The position numbers and the translations under genes are program-made. Positions 19,591 through 28,840 of a stretch of DNA of 64,000 nucleotides are shown here, piece by piece (position 1 is the stretch's first letter; each line of letters begins with the position of its first letter). This DNA is from an uncultured Planctomycetaceae bacterium (GTDB lineage: Bacteria > Planctomycetota > Planctomycetia > Planctomycetales > Planctomycetaceae). A model generated the notes under the pieces. That model searched no databases and had not been told where the DNA came from. It saw nothing but the letters and a program-made list of their open reading frames with translations. Location of the stretch: assembly GCA_943787265.1 (NCBI GenBank), contig CALSLT010000029.1:62001-126000 (forward strand). The letters are read 5' to 3'.

Positions 19591-20421
19591 CTAGTTCAGG
19601 CGACGCCCCCAGGGAGAAACCTGAGAATAGACCACTCGCTCAGAACCGGGTCGGACGCGTTCAACTTTCGGTTTGAGCTTCCGCTTCCTGCCGAGGATCC
19701 AGGTCAGCACAAGTCCGACGACGAATCCGCCAATGTGAGCCCACCAGGCGACTCCGCCCGCAGAGGCCGATGCGGCGGCAACGGCTCCCTGATAAAACTG
19801 CATCAGGAACCAGAATCCCAGGAACAACGGAGCCGGGACGCTGAGCACCTGCAGGATCACTACCAGAGGGACGAGCGTCAGCACTCTCGCTCGCGGGTAA
19901 AGAAACAGGTAAGCGCCCATGACTCCGGCAATCGCTCCGCTGGCTCCGATCGTCGGAATCATCGACGCCGGCCCGGCCGCGTAATGAGCAGCGCTCGCCG
20001 CGACGCCGCACAGCAGATAGAAAACGAGGTACCCAAAGTGGCCGTAGCGATCTTCGACGTTGTCGCCAAAGATCCACAGAAACCACATGTTCCCGAAAAA
20101 GTGCATCCAACTGCCATGTAGAAAGATGCACGTCAGTAGTGTTGCCCAGACAGGAACTGCCGACGGCGCAAACGCGACATCGCCTTCGGTTTCCACCAGT
20201 TGAATTCCAGTCTCTGTTTCGACAGGCACCAGGAAGGCGGTACTTTCTACCGATTCCGTCTGCGCGATCCTCGCGGGGATCATTCCGTACCGTTCGACCA
20301 ATGACGGTTCGCCGAGTTGCTGATTCATCTGCAATAAGAACACGATCGAGCAAATGGCGATCATCAGATAATTGACGACCGGGGTCGTCCGCGACGGGAC
20401 GTTATCTCGAAGTGGAAGCAT
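19591..20421 (-). CDS. Rhomboid-family intramembrane serine protease
   Basis: Polytopic membrane protease that cleaves transmembrane segments. Seen: LPLRDNVPSRTTPVVNY at the start, the L1-loop region FLHGSWMHFFGNMWFLWIFG, catalytic serine in GASGAIAGVMGAYL, and catalytic histidine in WWAHIGGFVVG. The ATG at 20421 (MLPLRDNVP) is chosen because the family normally begins here; the longer frame adds 30 residues with no homology signal. About 276 residues and six or seven helices, with a basic C-terminal tail. It stands alone between the sensor gene and the divergent pectate lyase. Confidence 0.93.
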   Translation of the reverse strand: MLPLRDNVPSRTTPVVNYLMIAICSIVFLLQMNQQLGEPSLVERYGMIPARIAQTESVESTAFLVPVETETGIQLVETEGDVAFAPSAVPVWATLLTCIFLHGSWMHFFGNMWFLWIFGDNVEDRYGHFGYLVFYLLCGVAASAAHYAAGPASMIPTIGASGAIAGVMGAYLFLYPRARVLTLVPLVVILQVLSVPAPLFLGFWFLMQFYQGAVAAASASAGGVAWWAHIGGFVVGLVLTWILGRKRKLKPKVERVRPGSERVVYSQVSPWGRRLN

Positions 20422-20598
20422 GGAAGTCTCAAAACCTTGCAGTTCAGATCCGCGGACGAATTCGATTGGCGATTCGTGGTTTATATCAGCCACGCCGCCG
20501 TGGGAGCACATCGCTTTGCAGTCGTTGGGATGCGAAATTCAACGGCACGCTTAAGATGCAGACTTCAGCACTACCCACACGCAATCTGGAACTGAGCC

Positions 20599-22068
20599 AT
20601 GTGTCGCACACTCGCAGCTTCAATTCTGCTTTTGATTCCTGCCTTCCTGGCGATTCTCCCCAGCGTCACATCTGCCGAAGAACTATCTGGTCGAGCCGGT
20701 CAGGCAGCGATGAAAAAGGCCGTCTCCTTTTTTCGAGACAAAGTTTCGGCGAACGGAGCGTACCTCTGGCAATACAGCGCTGATCTTTCCGAACGCGAAG
20801 GCGAGCAACAGGCTTCGAACACTCAAGCATGGACGCAACCGCCGGGAACTCCGTACGTCGGCGAGGCATTGCTCGAAGCGTACCTCGTCAGCAAGGAAGA
20901 CTACCTGCTGGATGCCGCTCGGGATGCCGGACACGCTCTGGCACAAGCTCAGCTTGTCTCGGGAGGCTGGGATTACCGGTTGGAATTCGATCCGAAAGAA
21001 CGAGACGGATGGGCTTACCGTGTCGCCAAACCAGCTCCGAAAGATAGAGCCAAAAACGTCACGACGCTGGACGACGATACAACTCAGGCAGCATTGCGGT
21101 TTCTTATGAAGCTCGACTTCGTTCTGGAGCAAAAGGACAAAGCGATTCACTCCGCCGCTGAATACGCGTTGAAAGCCTTGCTGAAAGCTCAGTACCCCAA
21201 CGGAGCGTGGCCTCAGCGGTACAGCGAGTTTCCCATTCCAGAAAATTTCCCCGTCAAGCGAGCGTCATACCCCCGCTCCTGGCCAAGGAAGCACCCAAAG
21301 GCCGACTACCGAAGTTACTACACATTTAACGACAACACGCTGGCCGATTTGATCGACACGATGTTCCTTGCTGAGCAGCTCTACGACAATTCGAAATACC
21401 GAGCGGCCGCTCGCAAAACGGGGGACTTCATCCTGCTGGCTCAAATGCCGGAACCACAACCGGCGTGGGCTCAGCAGTACAACGCCGAGATGCACCCCGC
21501 GTGGGCACGGCGATTTGAACCGACGGCTGTTACGGGCGGCGAGTCGCAAGGAGTAATTCGAGTCTTGCTGACGCTGCACCACCACACTCACGACGACAAG
21601 TATCTGGCCCCCGTCGGTAAAGCATTGGATTACCTGGAACGGTCTCTGCTTCCGAACGGCCAGCTTGCACGCTTCTACGAGCTGAAGACAAACAAGCCGC
21701 TCTACTTCACGAAGGACTACGTCCTGACCTACGACGACTCCGACATGCCGACTCACTACGGTTTTAAAGTCAGCTCAAAACTTGCAAAACTGCGAAGCAG
21801 CTATGAAACGAGCCTGAAGGCCCCGCCGAACCACTCGCCGATCTGGACCAAAGAACGATCCGCCCCAAAGCCATACTCAAGCCTTACTAAAGAGGCAGAA
21901 GAACTTGTTGACGCAATGGACGCGCGAGGCGCATGGCTCGAAACGGGCGAACTTAAGGCCAAAGGCAACGACACCCGCGAACAGAAAATCATCACCACAA
22001 AGACCTTCGCACGAAACCTGCGAACACTCAGCCGTTTTGTTGGCAGCATGAAACGACAGGCGAAGTAG
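20599..22068 (+). CDS. Secreted pectate lyase (PL10-like)
   Basis: Exported polysaccharide lyase. A signal peptide is clear (MCRTLAASILLLIPAFLAILPSVTSAEE). The mature part has an alpha-toroid-like pattern with NGAYLWQYSADL, SGGWDYRLEFDP, TTLDDDTTQAALRFL, YPNGAWPQRY, YTFNDNTLADLID and EPTAVTGGESQGVIRVL. These fit the pectic acid lyase family that cleaves polygalacturonate by beta-elimination. 489 residues. It is divergent from the rhomboid gene with 177 bp between. No partner sugar-uptake genes are nearby, so the natural substrate could be another uronate-rich glycan, for example from algae. Confidence 0.85.
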   Translation: MCRTLAASILLLIPAFLAILPSVTSAEELSGRAGQAAMKKAVSFFRDKVSANGAYLWQYSADLSEREGEQQASNTQAWTQPPGTPYVGEALLEAYLVSKEDYLLDAARDAGHALAQAQLVSGGWDYRLEFDPKERDGWAYRVAKPAPKDRAKNVTTLDDDTTQAALRFLMKLDFVLEQKDKAIHSAAEYALKALLKAQYPNGAWPQRYSEFPIPENFPVKRASYPRSWPRKHPKADYRSYYTFNDNTLADLIDTMFLAEQLYDNSKYRAAARKTGDFILLAQMPEPQPAWAQQYNAEMHPAWARRFEPTAVTGGESQGVIRVLLTLHHHTHDDKYLAPVGKALDYLERSLLPNGQLARFYELKTNKPLYFTKDYVLTYDDSDMPTHYGFKVSSKLAKLRSSYETSLKAPPNHSPIWTKERSAPKPYSSLTKEAEELVDAMDARGAWLETGELKAKGNDTREQKIITTKTFARNLRTLSRFVGSMKRQAK

Positions 22069-22145
22069 GCAACGGTTTCCTCAACTGCAAACAAGAATTA
22101 CAAACTGACATAATCACCTTATGACCAACACGAATGGAGCAGACG

Positions 22146-22589
22146 ATGAGCCCTGAAGAAAAAGCCAAAGAACTTGGAATTGAATTTCCAGAGATTCCAA
22201 AACTGTATCTCAACCTTTGCATTCGCACTGGCAACCTGCTGATGACGTCTGGCCACGTCAGCGACATCAAAGGAAAACTCGGCAAAGACCTTTCCGTCGA
22301 AGAAGGCTATGCCGCCGCCAAAGAGTGCGCGATCAAAATTCTGCAGTCAGTTCATCACGAACACGGAACGCTCGACGGATTGCGGTGCATCAAGGTCTTC
22401 GGCTGCGTGAATTCAACGCAGGACTTCACCGATCACCACCTGGTCATCAACGGTTGCTCGGACTTCTACCACGAAATCTTCGGCAAAGACGGCGACGGAT
22501 ATCACGCTCGCAGCGCGCTGGGATTCGCATCCCTGCCAACCGGACCGGGCGTCGAGATCGAAGCAATCTTCGAAATCAAAGACGCGTAA
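22146..22589 (+). CDS. RidA (YjgF/YER057c/UK114) family protein
   Basis: Small cytosolic protein of the Rid superfamily; characterised RidA enzymes hydrolyse reactive enamines and imines. About 147 residues, slightly longer than the classical 128, like the second RidA-like subgroup (COG0251, PF01042/PF14588 type). Seen: NLLMTSGHVSDIKGKLG, GCVNSTQDFTDHHLVINGCSDFYHEIFG, HARSALGFASLPTGPGVEIEAIFEI. The ATG at 22146 is preferred over 22134, because GGAG (22137-22140) lies five bases before it. The arginine in HARSALGFASLP corresponds to the family's substrate-binding Arg. It converges with the next gene with a gap of three bases. Confidence 0.9.
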   Translation: MSPEEKAKELGIEFPEIPKLYLNLCIRTGNLLMTSGHVSDIKGKLGKDLSVEEGYAAAKECAIKILQSVHHEHGTLDGLRCIKVFGCVNSTQDFTDHHLVINGCSDFYHEIFGKDGDGYHARSALGFASLPTGPGVEIEAIFEIKDA

Positions 22590-22592
22590 GTC

Positions 22593-24245
22593 TTACCGAT
22601 TACCATTGAGCATGGCCGGTGCCAGGGTACTGGCCATGCTTCGATTTCCGGTGATGGCGGACGTTGGAACGGGCTGTTCAGGCTCATCGTCCGTGACGTC
22701 GCGCGAAGCAATGGTGGTCAGTGTCGCTGAACTCGGGACTACGATCGCAACTCCGATACGAACCGGAGCAAGTTCCGCCGCGGTTTGGGGTTCAAGCTCT
22801 AACGGTGTCGCGAAACGAGCGTTCGGGAAACGGCGAACGATGCTTGCCTGGTAGTCGCTATCTCCTTCAGATTTCGTCCAGACGATGACTCCACCACGCT
22901 GATTCATCTCCTGATCGGTGACCCACGGATTGATCGACTCGTCCAGATCCGCGAATACGCTGGCAGAATTCTTACCGTAGAACGCGACGTTCGACGCTTC
23001 CCACCACGGACCACCGACAATCTCAAGGTGCTCGCCAGCGGCCTGGCGGTACAACTCATCCACTTCCGCAGCGAGTTCTTGGCCAGGGAAATGGATCCTC
23101 GACGCCTTACCACGAACGTGTGGCAAAGCAGAATTTCGGCCAGCAAACACAAGAGCGACCGCCCCAGCACAGATGGTGCTTCGAATCAGTGTCTGTCGAA
23201 TCGTTTGCCGGTTGAGCTTGAGCTGAAGAAAGAACAGCAGGGCGACGCCGGCGTACGACCACATCGCCGTTCCCCACATCGATCGAATTTTCACGCCCAG
23301 CAGCAACCCGACTATCTCGACGAGGATGAACGGTCCACATGCAAACCAGATAAGGAAGTCTCGGTTGAAGCGGTCCTCGTCGCTCTCAAGTTTTCGAAAT
23401 TTCCAGCGAAAGCCAATCAACGGGACTGCCAGAATCAACATGGGCAGGACCGCTCCAGCTTGAGCGGCCGCAAACTTCAGAGGCAGAATGATGTGCGACG
23501 ACCATTCGTGCTCGCTGCCCGAACGATTCAGAAAGTAGCCGACCGTCGGAAAGTCGTTGTTAAACAGCCAGATGACATGCGGAGAGAACACCGCCAGAGC
23601 AGCGATCAGACACGCTGCCGGTCCAGGAGTTCTCCAGCACTTTCGTCCCGCAGGATGGATGACAGAGAACGCCGCCATCACGATCGCCAGGATCGCCGTG
23701 TCATACTTGCTGAGCATGCCCAGCCCGAGACACACTCCGGCCAGACACCACGCCGAAAGTTGTTGCCTTTTGACGCCACGATAGACGAACAGAATCGTCA
23801 ATGCCCACCACACTCGGGACGTCACGTTGTTGTTGAACTCGGTCGTCGTGAAGTTGTAGTAATAGCATCCTTCGAGCAGAGTGACGGCCAGAAGACCAGT
23901 CGCGTTGCCGCGCATCTCACGACCGACCTGGAACGCTCCCCAGAAACAGCCGAGCGTCGCCAACTGGCAAAGTATGTACGTCGGCCAGACATCGTTCGTG
24001 CTGAATGAGCAGGCGAACTCCGCCAGCCACGCGGGCAATGGCGGGTGCTTGTAGTAACCAGGCTGCCACTCGTGGCCCCAGTAGATCATCTCAAGCGTAT
24101 CGAGTGGAGCGTTCGGCTGAGTAAGAACAGGTAGTGCCGTCCACAACGTCGCGTGGCACAGTACAAACAGCAGAAAACAACGAACGGGATGTCGTTCGAG
24201 AAAACTCACATCATCGTTTGAGTCGGCACGCAATGTCGCATCCAT
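22593..24245 (-). CDS. ArnT-like glycosyltransferase (GT39/PMT family)
   Basis: Polytopic membrane glycosyltransferase that moves a sugar from a polyprenyl-phosphate donor to an envelope acceptor. Seen: N-terminal hydrophobic segment, the catalytic acidic loop LDTLEMIYWGHEWQPGYYKHPPLPAW near residue 50, many hydrophobic helices (for example LATLGCFWGAFQVGREM, LAGVCLGLGMLSKYDTAIL), then a soluble C-terminal part. About 550 residues, family-typical. The ATG at 24245 (MDATLRADS) is chosen; 24293 is the alternative. It is first of a glycan-related group and sits 63 bp beyond the end of the GT2 gene, in the same direction, so they are probably co-transcribed. Confidence 0.86.
   Translation of the reverse strand: MDATLRADSNDDVSFLERHPVRCFLLFVLCHATLWTALPVLTQPNAPLDTLEMIYWGHEWQPGYYKHPPLPAWLAEFACSFSTNDVWPTYILCQLATLGCFWGAFQVGREMRGNATGLLAVTLLEGCYYYNFTTTEFNNNVTSRVWWALTILFVYRGVKRQQLSAWCLAGVCLGLGMLSKYDTAILAIVMAAFSVIHPAGRKCWRTPGPAACLIAALAVFSPHVIWLFNNDFPTVGYFLNRSGSEHEWSSHIILPLKFAAAQAGAVLPMLILAVPLIGFRWKFRKLESDEDRFNRDFLIWFACGPFILVEIVGLLLGVKIRSMWGTAMWSYAGVALLFFLQLKLNRQTIRQTLIRSTICAGAVALVFAGRNSALPHVRGKASRIHFPGQELAAEVDELYRQAAGEHLEIVGGPWWEASNVAFYGKNSASVFADLDESINPWVTDQEMNQRGGVIVWTKSEGDSDYQASIVRRFPNARFATPLELEPQTAAELAPVRIGVAIVVPSSATLTTIASRDVTDDEPEQPVPTSAITGNRSMASTLAPAMLNGNR
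22609..22640. repeat. Small inverted repeat inside the GT39 gene end
   Basis: AGCATGGCC (22609-22617) and GGCCATGCT (22632-22640) form perfect nine-base arms with a 14-base loop. It lies inside the last codons of the GT39 gene, past the RidA stop, with no T-run, so it could be a modest terminator for RidA. Low certainty. Confidence 0.3.
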
Positions 24246-24308
24246 GCGAAACAAAACCTTGTTTACCGTCTTGCAAAATCCAAGCTTCGCCAACGATTCG
24301 TCATCACG

Positions 24309-25205
24309 TCAAGCTGCCCAGCGAAGTGGCTCCACCGGTTCAGAAGCGTCAACGACCACTCGGCAATTCGGCGACTGAGTCGGAATGACGTTGCCGGATT
24401 GCTGATGATCCAGAAGCAGCCGTTCTTTGACTCTTCCCGGAAACACTCGATACCGCAAGCACAGATCGGTCAATTCGACAGTCGCTCGCAGAAAGTCCGT
24501 CATGCGGAGACGAGACCCGGCGATTTCGTACCAGGCATCAACGGGGAATTCGTACAGAGTTTCCTGAACCGACAAGCCGCCAGTGGCCTTCAGCAGGACG
24601 TCGAGTCGCGCGAGAATCTCAACGTCAAAAATCCATCGCGAACTAAATGGTCGAGCAAGAATGGCATCCAGCATCGGCCCTGTCCGAAACATTTTAGCGC
24701 CGCAGAGTGCGTCTTGAATTCCGACGCCAACTGCAGCGGCACTCGATGCGGAGAATAGTTTTCCGGTCTGACGACGAATCGCGTCGCGATCGATCGTGTG
24801 CCCCATGAGCGGCAGTCGAGTTCCCCAAACAACTTCAACGTTTGAGTGCCTGTTTAGAACTTCGACGAAATCTGGAATCGTTTCCAACGGCGTCGCCAGA
24901 TCCGCATCCCAGAAGGCAATCGCTGCAAACCTTCGTCGAGCGGCCCAAAGCATTCCCTGACGGACAGCCTCGGCCTTGCCGCAGTTCTCTTCCAGTCGAA
25001 GAACGCTTACCGACGAACCTGCTCTTTCACTCACAGCTTGAGCCGACTCCAGCGTGGAATCCGAACTGCCATCGTCGACAAAGACCAGTTCAATTTCGTC
25101 ATTATCGCAGACATATTCCGCGAACGTATCCACATTCAGCCGCTCTGCTTCGTTGAAACAGGGAATTACGACCGCGCAGGATTCGACTTTCCGCAATAAC
25201 TTCAT
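24309..25205 (-). CDS. GT2 glycosyltransferase, dolichyl/undecaprenyl-phosphate hexosyltransferase type
   Basis: GT-A fold enzyme; it likely loads a hexose onto a polyprenyl phosphate, the donor used by GT39 enzymes such as its neighbour. Seen: AVVIPCFNEAERL near the N-terminus, the nucleotide and metal region FVDDGSSDSTL, LEENCGKAEAVRQG, the DxD-like FWDADLATPLETI and the acceptor-region DALCGAKMFRTG. 298 residues. The gene ends 63 bp before the GT39 start in the same direction. A pairing of polyprenyl-phosphate hexose synthase with a GT39 transferase is a known module for decorating lipids or proteins, but it is inferred here from position. Confidence 0.88.
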   Translation of the reverse strand: MKLLRKVESCAVVIPCFNEAERLNVDTFAEYVCDNDEIELVFVDDGSSDSTLESAQAVSERAGSSVSVLRLEENCGKAEAVRQGMLWAARRRFAAIAFWDADLATPLETIPDFVEVLNRHSNVEVVWGTRLPLMGHTIDRDAIRRQTGKLFSASSAAAVGVGIQDALCGAKMFRTGPMLDAILARPFSSRWIFDVEILARLDVLLKATGGLSVQETLYEFPVDAWYEIAGSRLRMTDFLRATVELTDLCLRYRVFPGRVKERLLLDHQQSGNVIPTQSPNCRVVVDASEPVEPLRWAA

Positions 25206-25476
25206 TTCTGATTCTGCTAAATCTCAAAGGCTATGCAAACGGCCAGGAACATCGTGGGATTGCCAGAAGAGGTGTCAGCGTCCACGATCTCAGCCGGACA
25301 TGTAAGATCATCAAAACATCGGCTTATAGTGGCGAATTTCGAAACACCGCAACGGCACAATCGGCAGGCAGCAGTTTTCCACGCCGAAATTACAGGAAAT
25401 TCAATGCAACTCAGACATGTCTGGCCGATTGAGAAGTGCCCCTGTACCAGCTCTTGTAGAAATTATAGACACCGAC

Positions 25477-26391
25477 TCAAGCGGCTTTACGTGCATCTGA
25501 AACGCCGCCGGCCTCCGCAAGCTCTTGCACTGCTGACGGCGATGGCCCGCTTACGGCGTAGTCGATCACGCCACGAATGCGGAAAAGAGATTCGACAGTC
25601 TTCGGACTCAACCTAAGCAGACGAACGAAAGCTTTGCGAAAATGCTTGAACGCCGCACGAAAAAGTTCGATCGATCTGGCAGAGTCCCCACGGTACTTGC
25701 AGCGGTAATAAGCTTCTGACCAACCCAGGTGAAAGTCCCGAGCGTTCGTCGTTTTTCTTGTCGTCGGTGTCGACTGACCGATCAGATGCGTGACGCCTGT
25801 GTTTGGAGCCTGGACCAGAATGTGTCCCGACAAACGGGCCTTGGTGCACAGATCGGTATCCTCGTAGAACAGAAACAGGTTCGGATCGAAGAACCCGATT
25901 TCATCAAACGCCGACATTCGCATCAAAAGGCAATGCCCGCTCAGTTGCTCGACATGGTGAGGGTTTGGTTCACCGGTTTCCATATCCTGATAACTGTCAG
26001 TCTGAACGGCGGTCTCGCCATCACCGGGGCCAACCAACGCAACGTTAGCGTGGCCTCGCAGTATCGACACCATTTCAGTCAACGCAGTCGCGTTCAAAAA
26101 ACAATCTGGATTGAGGACCAAAGAATATGGTGTCGCAATCTGTTCCAGATTCGCATTGTGCCCACAACCAAATCCAACATTCTCATCACTTGCGACCAGC
26201 TGCACCGCGGGAAACTGACTATGAATCAGTTCGACAGTTCCGTCTGAGCTGGCATTGTCAAATACTCGAACCGCGACTCCTTCCGGAAGCGATTTCAGAC
26301 AGTCGCCAATTACGTCCTGGCTGTTGTAAGTCACAATGCTGACGGTGATATCAGCGAATGGACCGCAGGCTAACATCGGCGACAATTCCAT
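25477..26391 (-). CDS. GT2 glycosyltransferase, rhamnosyltransferase-like
   Basis: Family 2 glycosyltransferase like WbbL-type rhamnosyltransferases. Seen: VSIVTYNSQDVIGDCLKSL, DNASSDGTVELI, NVGFGCGHNANL, the donor-metal region LVLNPDCFL and acceptor-site GHCLLMRMSAFDEIGFFDP, then LFYEDTDLCTKARLSG. Start chosen at the ATG for MELSPMLACG (26391); 26376 and 26439 are in frame as well. About 304 residues. It is separated from the GT2/GT39 pair by 271 bp in which I see no gene. Likely adds a sugar to a surface glycan; the acceptor is unknown. Confidence 0.86.
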   Translation of the reverse strand: MELSPMLACGPFADITVSIVTYNSQDVIGDCLKSLPEGVAVRVFDNASSDGTVELIHSQFPAVQLVASDENVGFGCGHNANLEQIATPYSLVLNPDCFLNATALTEMVSILRGHANVALVGPGDGETAVQTDSYQDMETGEPNPHHVEQLSGHCLLMRMSAFDEIGFFDPNLFLFYEDTDLCTKARLSGHILVQAPNTGVTHLIGQSTPTTRKTTNARDFHLGWSEAYYRCKYRGDSARSIELFRAAFKHFRKAFVRLLRLSPKTVESLFRIRGVIDYAVSGPSPSAVQELAEAGGVSDARKAA

Positions 26392-26575
26392 TTGCGGCAA
26401 CGAGACTCCAATCCCAAAGATGCGGCAACTTACCCCCAAGGGAAATTCAGGCCAACATCACTCTTCGCTGTCCAGAATCACATATTGAGCTGATTTACGA
26501 CTTTCGCGTAGAAGTAACCCGCAACTTGGCGGTGTCACCCGGTCTGAGGTCCGGTCACGGTCGCTCGCCAACCAT

Positions 26576-27298
26576 TTGGAAAAAGGATGTTCCAAAGTGT
26601 CTTCATTTCGCAACACGATGCGTGAATTGCGTGCCCCCATTGATCGATTTCGAGCATTTCAGCAACTGAAAGACTTCCATAGCCGGGAACGAACGCTCGA
26701 AGAAGCGGTCGACAAGGGGCTGAACTTCGGCGGCCACGGGCATTTCAAAATTCGAACGATTCAGAAACGCTCAGAGAGATCCTGAATCTTGCGAAAAACG
26801 TCAGCGAGATTCCAGCCGCGAAACATCCTCGAAATTGGAACGGCGGTTTGGCGGAACGCTGATGATCTGGGCACAGATTGCTTCGCACAAAGTTGTCAGT
26901 TGTGACATCAACGATTTATCACTGCAGGACAGCGTGTTTGGTGCTTTTCCGCCACCATCGTCTGATTGCGAAGTCGAGCTACTTTGCGGAGACTCGCACC
27001 ACCGCAGAGTTCGCCGAACGAGCAGCAGCCGCGTTTAACGGCGAACCCGTTGACTTCCTGTTTATCGACGGTGACCACTTGTATGACGGCGTTAAAATAG
27101 ACTTCGAACTCTACAAAAAATTGGTCCGTCCCGGCGGGTTGATCGCGTTTTCACGACATCGTCGAGAATCAGCCACTCCCCGAAAATCAGGTCTACCAAT
27201 TCTGGAAAGACGTTCGCAACACCGGCGAAACGATTGAACTGGTCGACTCGAAAGACCAATGCGGATTCGGCATCGGCGTCCTTAAGGTCGCCGCGTAG
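26576..27298 (+). pseudogene. SAM-dependent methyltransferase (cephalosporin hydroxylase/CmcI-like), multiply frameshifted
   Basis: Coding segments of one class I methyltransferase lie in successive frames. In order: TMRELRAPIDRFRAFQQLKD and FGGHGHFKI; then RNILEIGTA (the SAM-binding glycine motif); FGGTLMIWAQIASHKVVSCD; VDFLFIDGDHLYDGVKIDFE; LVRPGGLIAF; and an end reading DSKDQCGFGIGVLKVAA to a stop at 27296. At least four single-base changes in about 700 bp break the frame. A functional copy would be about 235 residues and would modify a glycan or lipid. It is the most damaged gene of the glycan island. Sequencing error and genuine decay are both possible. Confidence 0.7.
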
Positions 27299-27447
27299 CC
27301 GACAATCTTCGCCAGGTGGCATCCTTCGAGTGGCTAAGAATCTCGCGTGGCTTCCACTCTGGTAAAACAACATGAACCCGGACGGTGCATGCCGTTCGGG
27401 TTTTCATTGCGCGAACATGGAGCTGGCAGAGCAGCGTTGATCCACCG

Positions 27448-28533
27448 CTAAGTTTCCATCCCGTAAACGTGCTCTGACCACGATGCTTGTTTCCAGCGGT
27501 CATTTCGCATTGTCAGGTCGACAATAAATCGTGCGACCTTTGCCGTTGAGAACTCTTCGTGGGCTTTCTTCCAGGCGTTGCGAGCCATTTCCGTAACTCG
27601 CTCGGGCTGCTTTAGTAGTTCGCCTAATTGCTCGACAAGGTTCGCGACATCGGAAAAGTAGACGAGTTCGTCAGTACTGTAGAGTTCTTCCAGCCCGCCG
27701 CCGCTGGGAGTGATGGTCAGCAATCCGTTGCCCGTTAGCTGAGCAATCCGATCTGACGAGTACAGCTTTGCATCGTTGCGACGATTCAGGTTGAGCCCCA
27801 TCCGGCACTTCGGCATCAGGTCTTCTTTTTCCTTTCCAAACACGCCCGGAATTTCCAAGGCAGAACTCCGAACACTCCGAATCGCAGTTCAGGCAACGCA
27901 TCGATGATGCTCTGAAGAAACCGAGCGCGTTCAGGCGCGTGTCGATCGCTACCCCAGAACACGAGATCGAACTCAGGATCGGGGTTCTCAAACGCTCGAA
28001 ATCGCTCGATCGAGCCTTCAACCGGGTTCGGCATGAACGCAGCCGGACAACCGTCTCCAGCTAACTCTTCCAGCATCTCGCCGCCCGTCGTCGCGAATAC
28101 TCCGTCAAACACGTCACCGCCGTTCAAAGATGTGACGAGTGAGTTTTGGCTCCCAAAGAGCGTCAACATACCACAGGGCAACGCGAACATTCGGGATCAA
28201 ACGACGTATTTCGAGGCAGCGTTTCGCGAGTCACGTGTTGAGCGTGGCCGAGGACCAGCAGATCAGGGCTGCACATTCACGCACGTCTTGATCAGGGCCT
28301 GATTTGCCTTGCCCTGCCCCAGCTTCTTTCCGGCCGGTCCATGTCAACATCCGTGCCCGGTCGTTGATACTGAACGGGTAGGCGTAGCAGCCATTTTGAA
28401 TCAGCCCGTGATGAATCTTCTGGTCGCAGTTGAAGAAAACGGAGCCATCCTTATTGAGCTGAAAATTGGCCGCGTGAACGACTCGCAACCCCTGAAAAGG
28501 AAGTATCGATGCCTGCTCCGGTTCACCGCTCAT
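27448..28533 (-). pseudogene. CgeB-like glycosyltransferase, multiply frameshifted
   Basis: Pieces of one glycosyltransferase on the minus strand: an N-terminal part VVHAANFQLNKDGSVFFNCD with the region PFSINDRARMLTW; a middle part with GDVFDGVFATTGGEMLEEL, FMPNPVEGSIER and FDLVFWGSDRHAPERARFL; and a C-terminal part with MGLNLNRRNDAKLYSSDRIAQL (the usual GT acceptor region), GNGLLTI, YSTDELVYFSDVANLVE and EMARNAWKKAHEEFS. At least two or three frame changes separate them. The assembled product is about 360 residues, as expected for CgeB/GT1_2 proteins. It is convergent with the broken methyltransferase upstream. The start (28533 or a TTG a little inside) is uncertain. Confidence 0.7.
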
Positions 28534-28840
28534 AAAACAGAATCCGTCCGAGAAGAGTCGGCCAATGAGTCCATCTCACCAGCTGAAATATCCGCCTGCC
28601 ACAATCGGTAGATCGGCGGAGTGTAGACCGAAGTTCTGATTCAGAGCAGGCAGATCCTCCATCGAATCGTGTCACCGTTCAGCAATAACCCACGTTGACC
28701 GAACTTCAACAAATGACGTAACTTCCGCCGCCAACTGGCTGGCACAGGAATGCTTTTCGACATCCTCGGAAGAAGCACTCATCGACATAACTTCGCCCTG
28801 AATCTCAAGTGATTTCCCGCGGCGACGTGAGGTTTATTCA
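28534..28840. other. Gap between divergent glycan genes; possible gene remnant
   Basis: No intact gene is seen. On the minus strand one frame, continuous with the CgeB-like start, reads from an ATG at 28782 (MSASSEDVEKHS) through two in-frame TGA codons before meeting MSGEPEQ. Its composition is only weakly coding-like, so it may be a decayed fragment or chance. The plus strand should hold the promoter of the GT4-wecB pair; a GAGG lies about nine bases before the ATG at 28841. Confidence 0.35.

Noticed and set aside
23028..24008. Long open frame of 326 codons on the plus strand within the GT39 gene
   Set aside because: It lies opposite a clear membrane glycosyltransferase; its translation is Arg/Gln/His-rich with no motif, the usual antisense shadow of a GC-rich gene.
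28534..28782. UGA recoding as Trp
   Set aside because: Other genes in the window end cleanly at TGA, and the peptide here is weakly coding-like; recoding is not supported.
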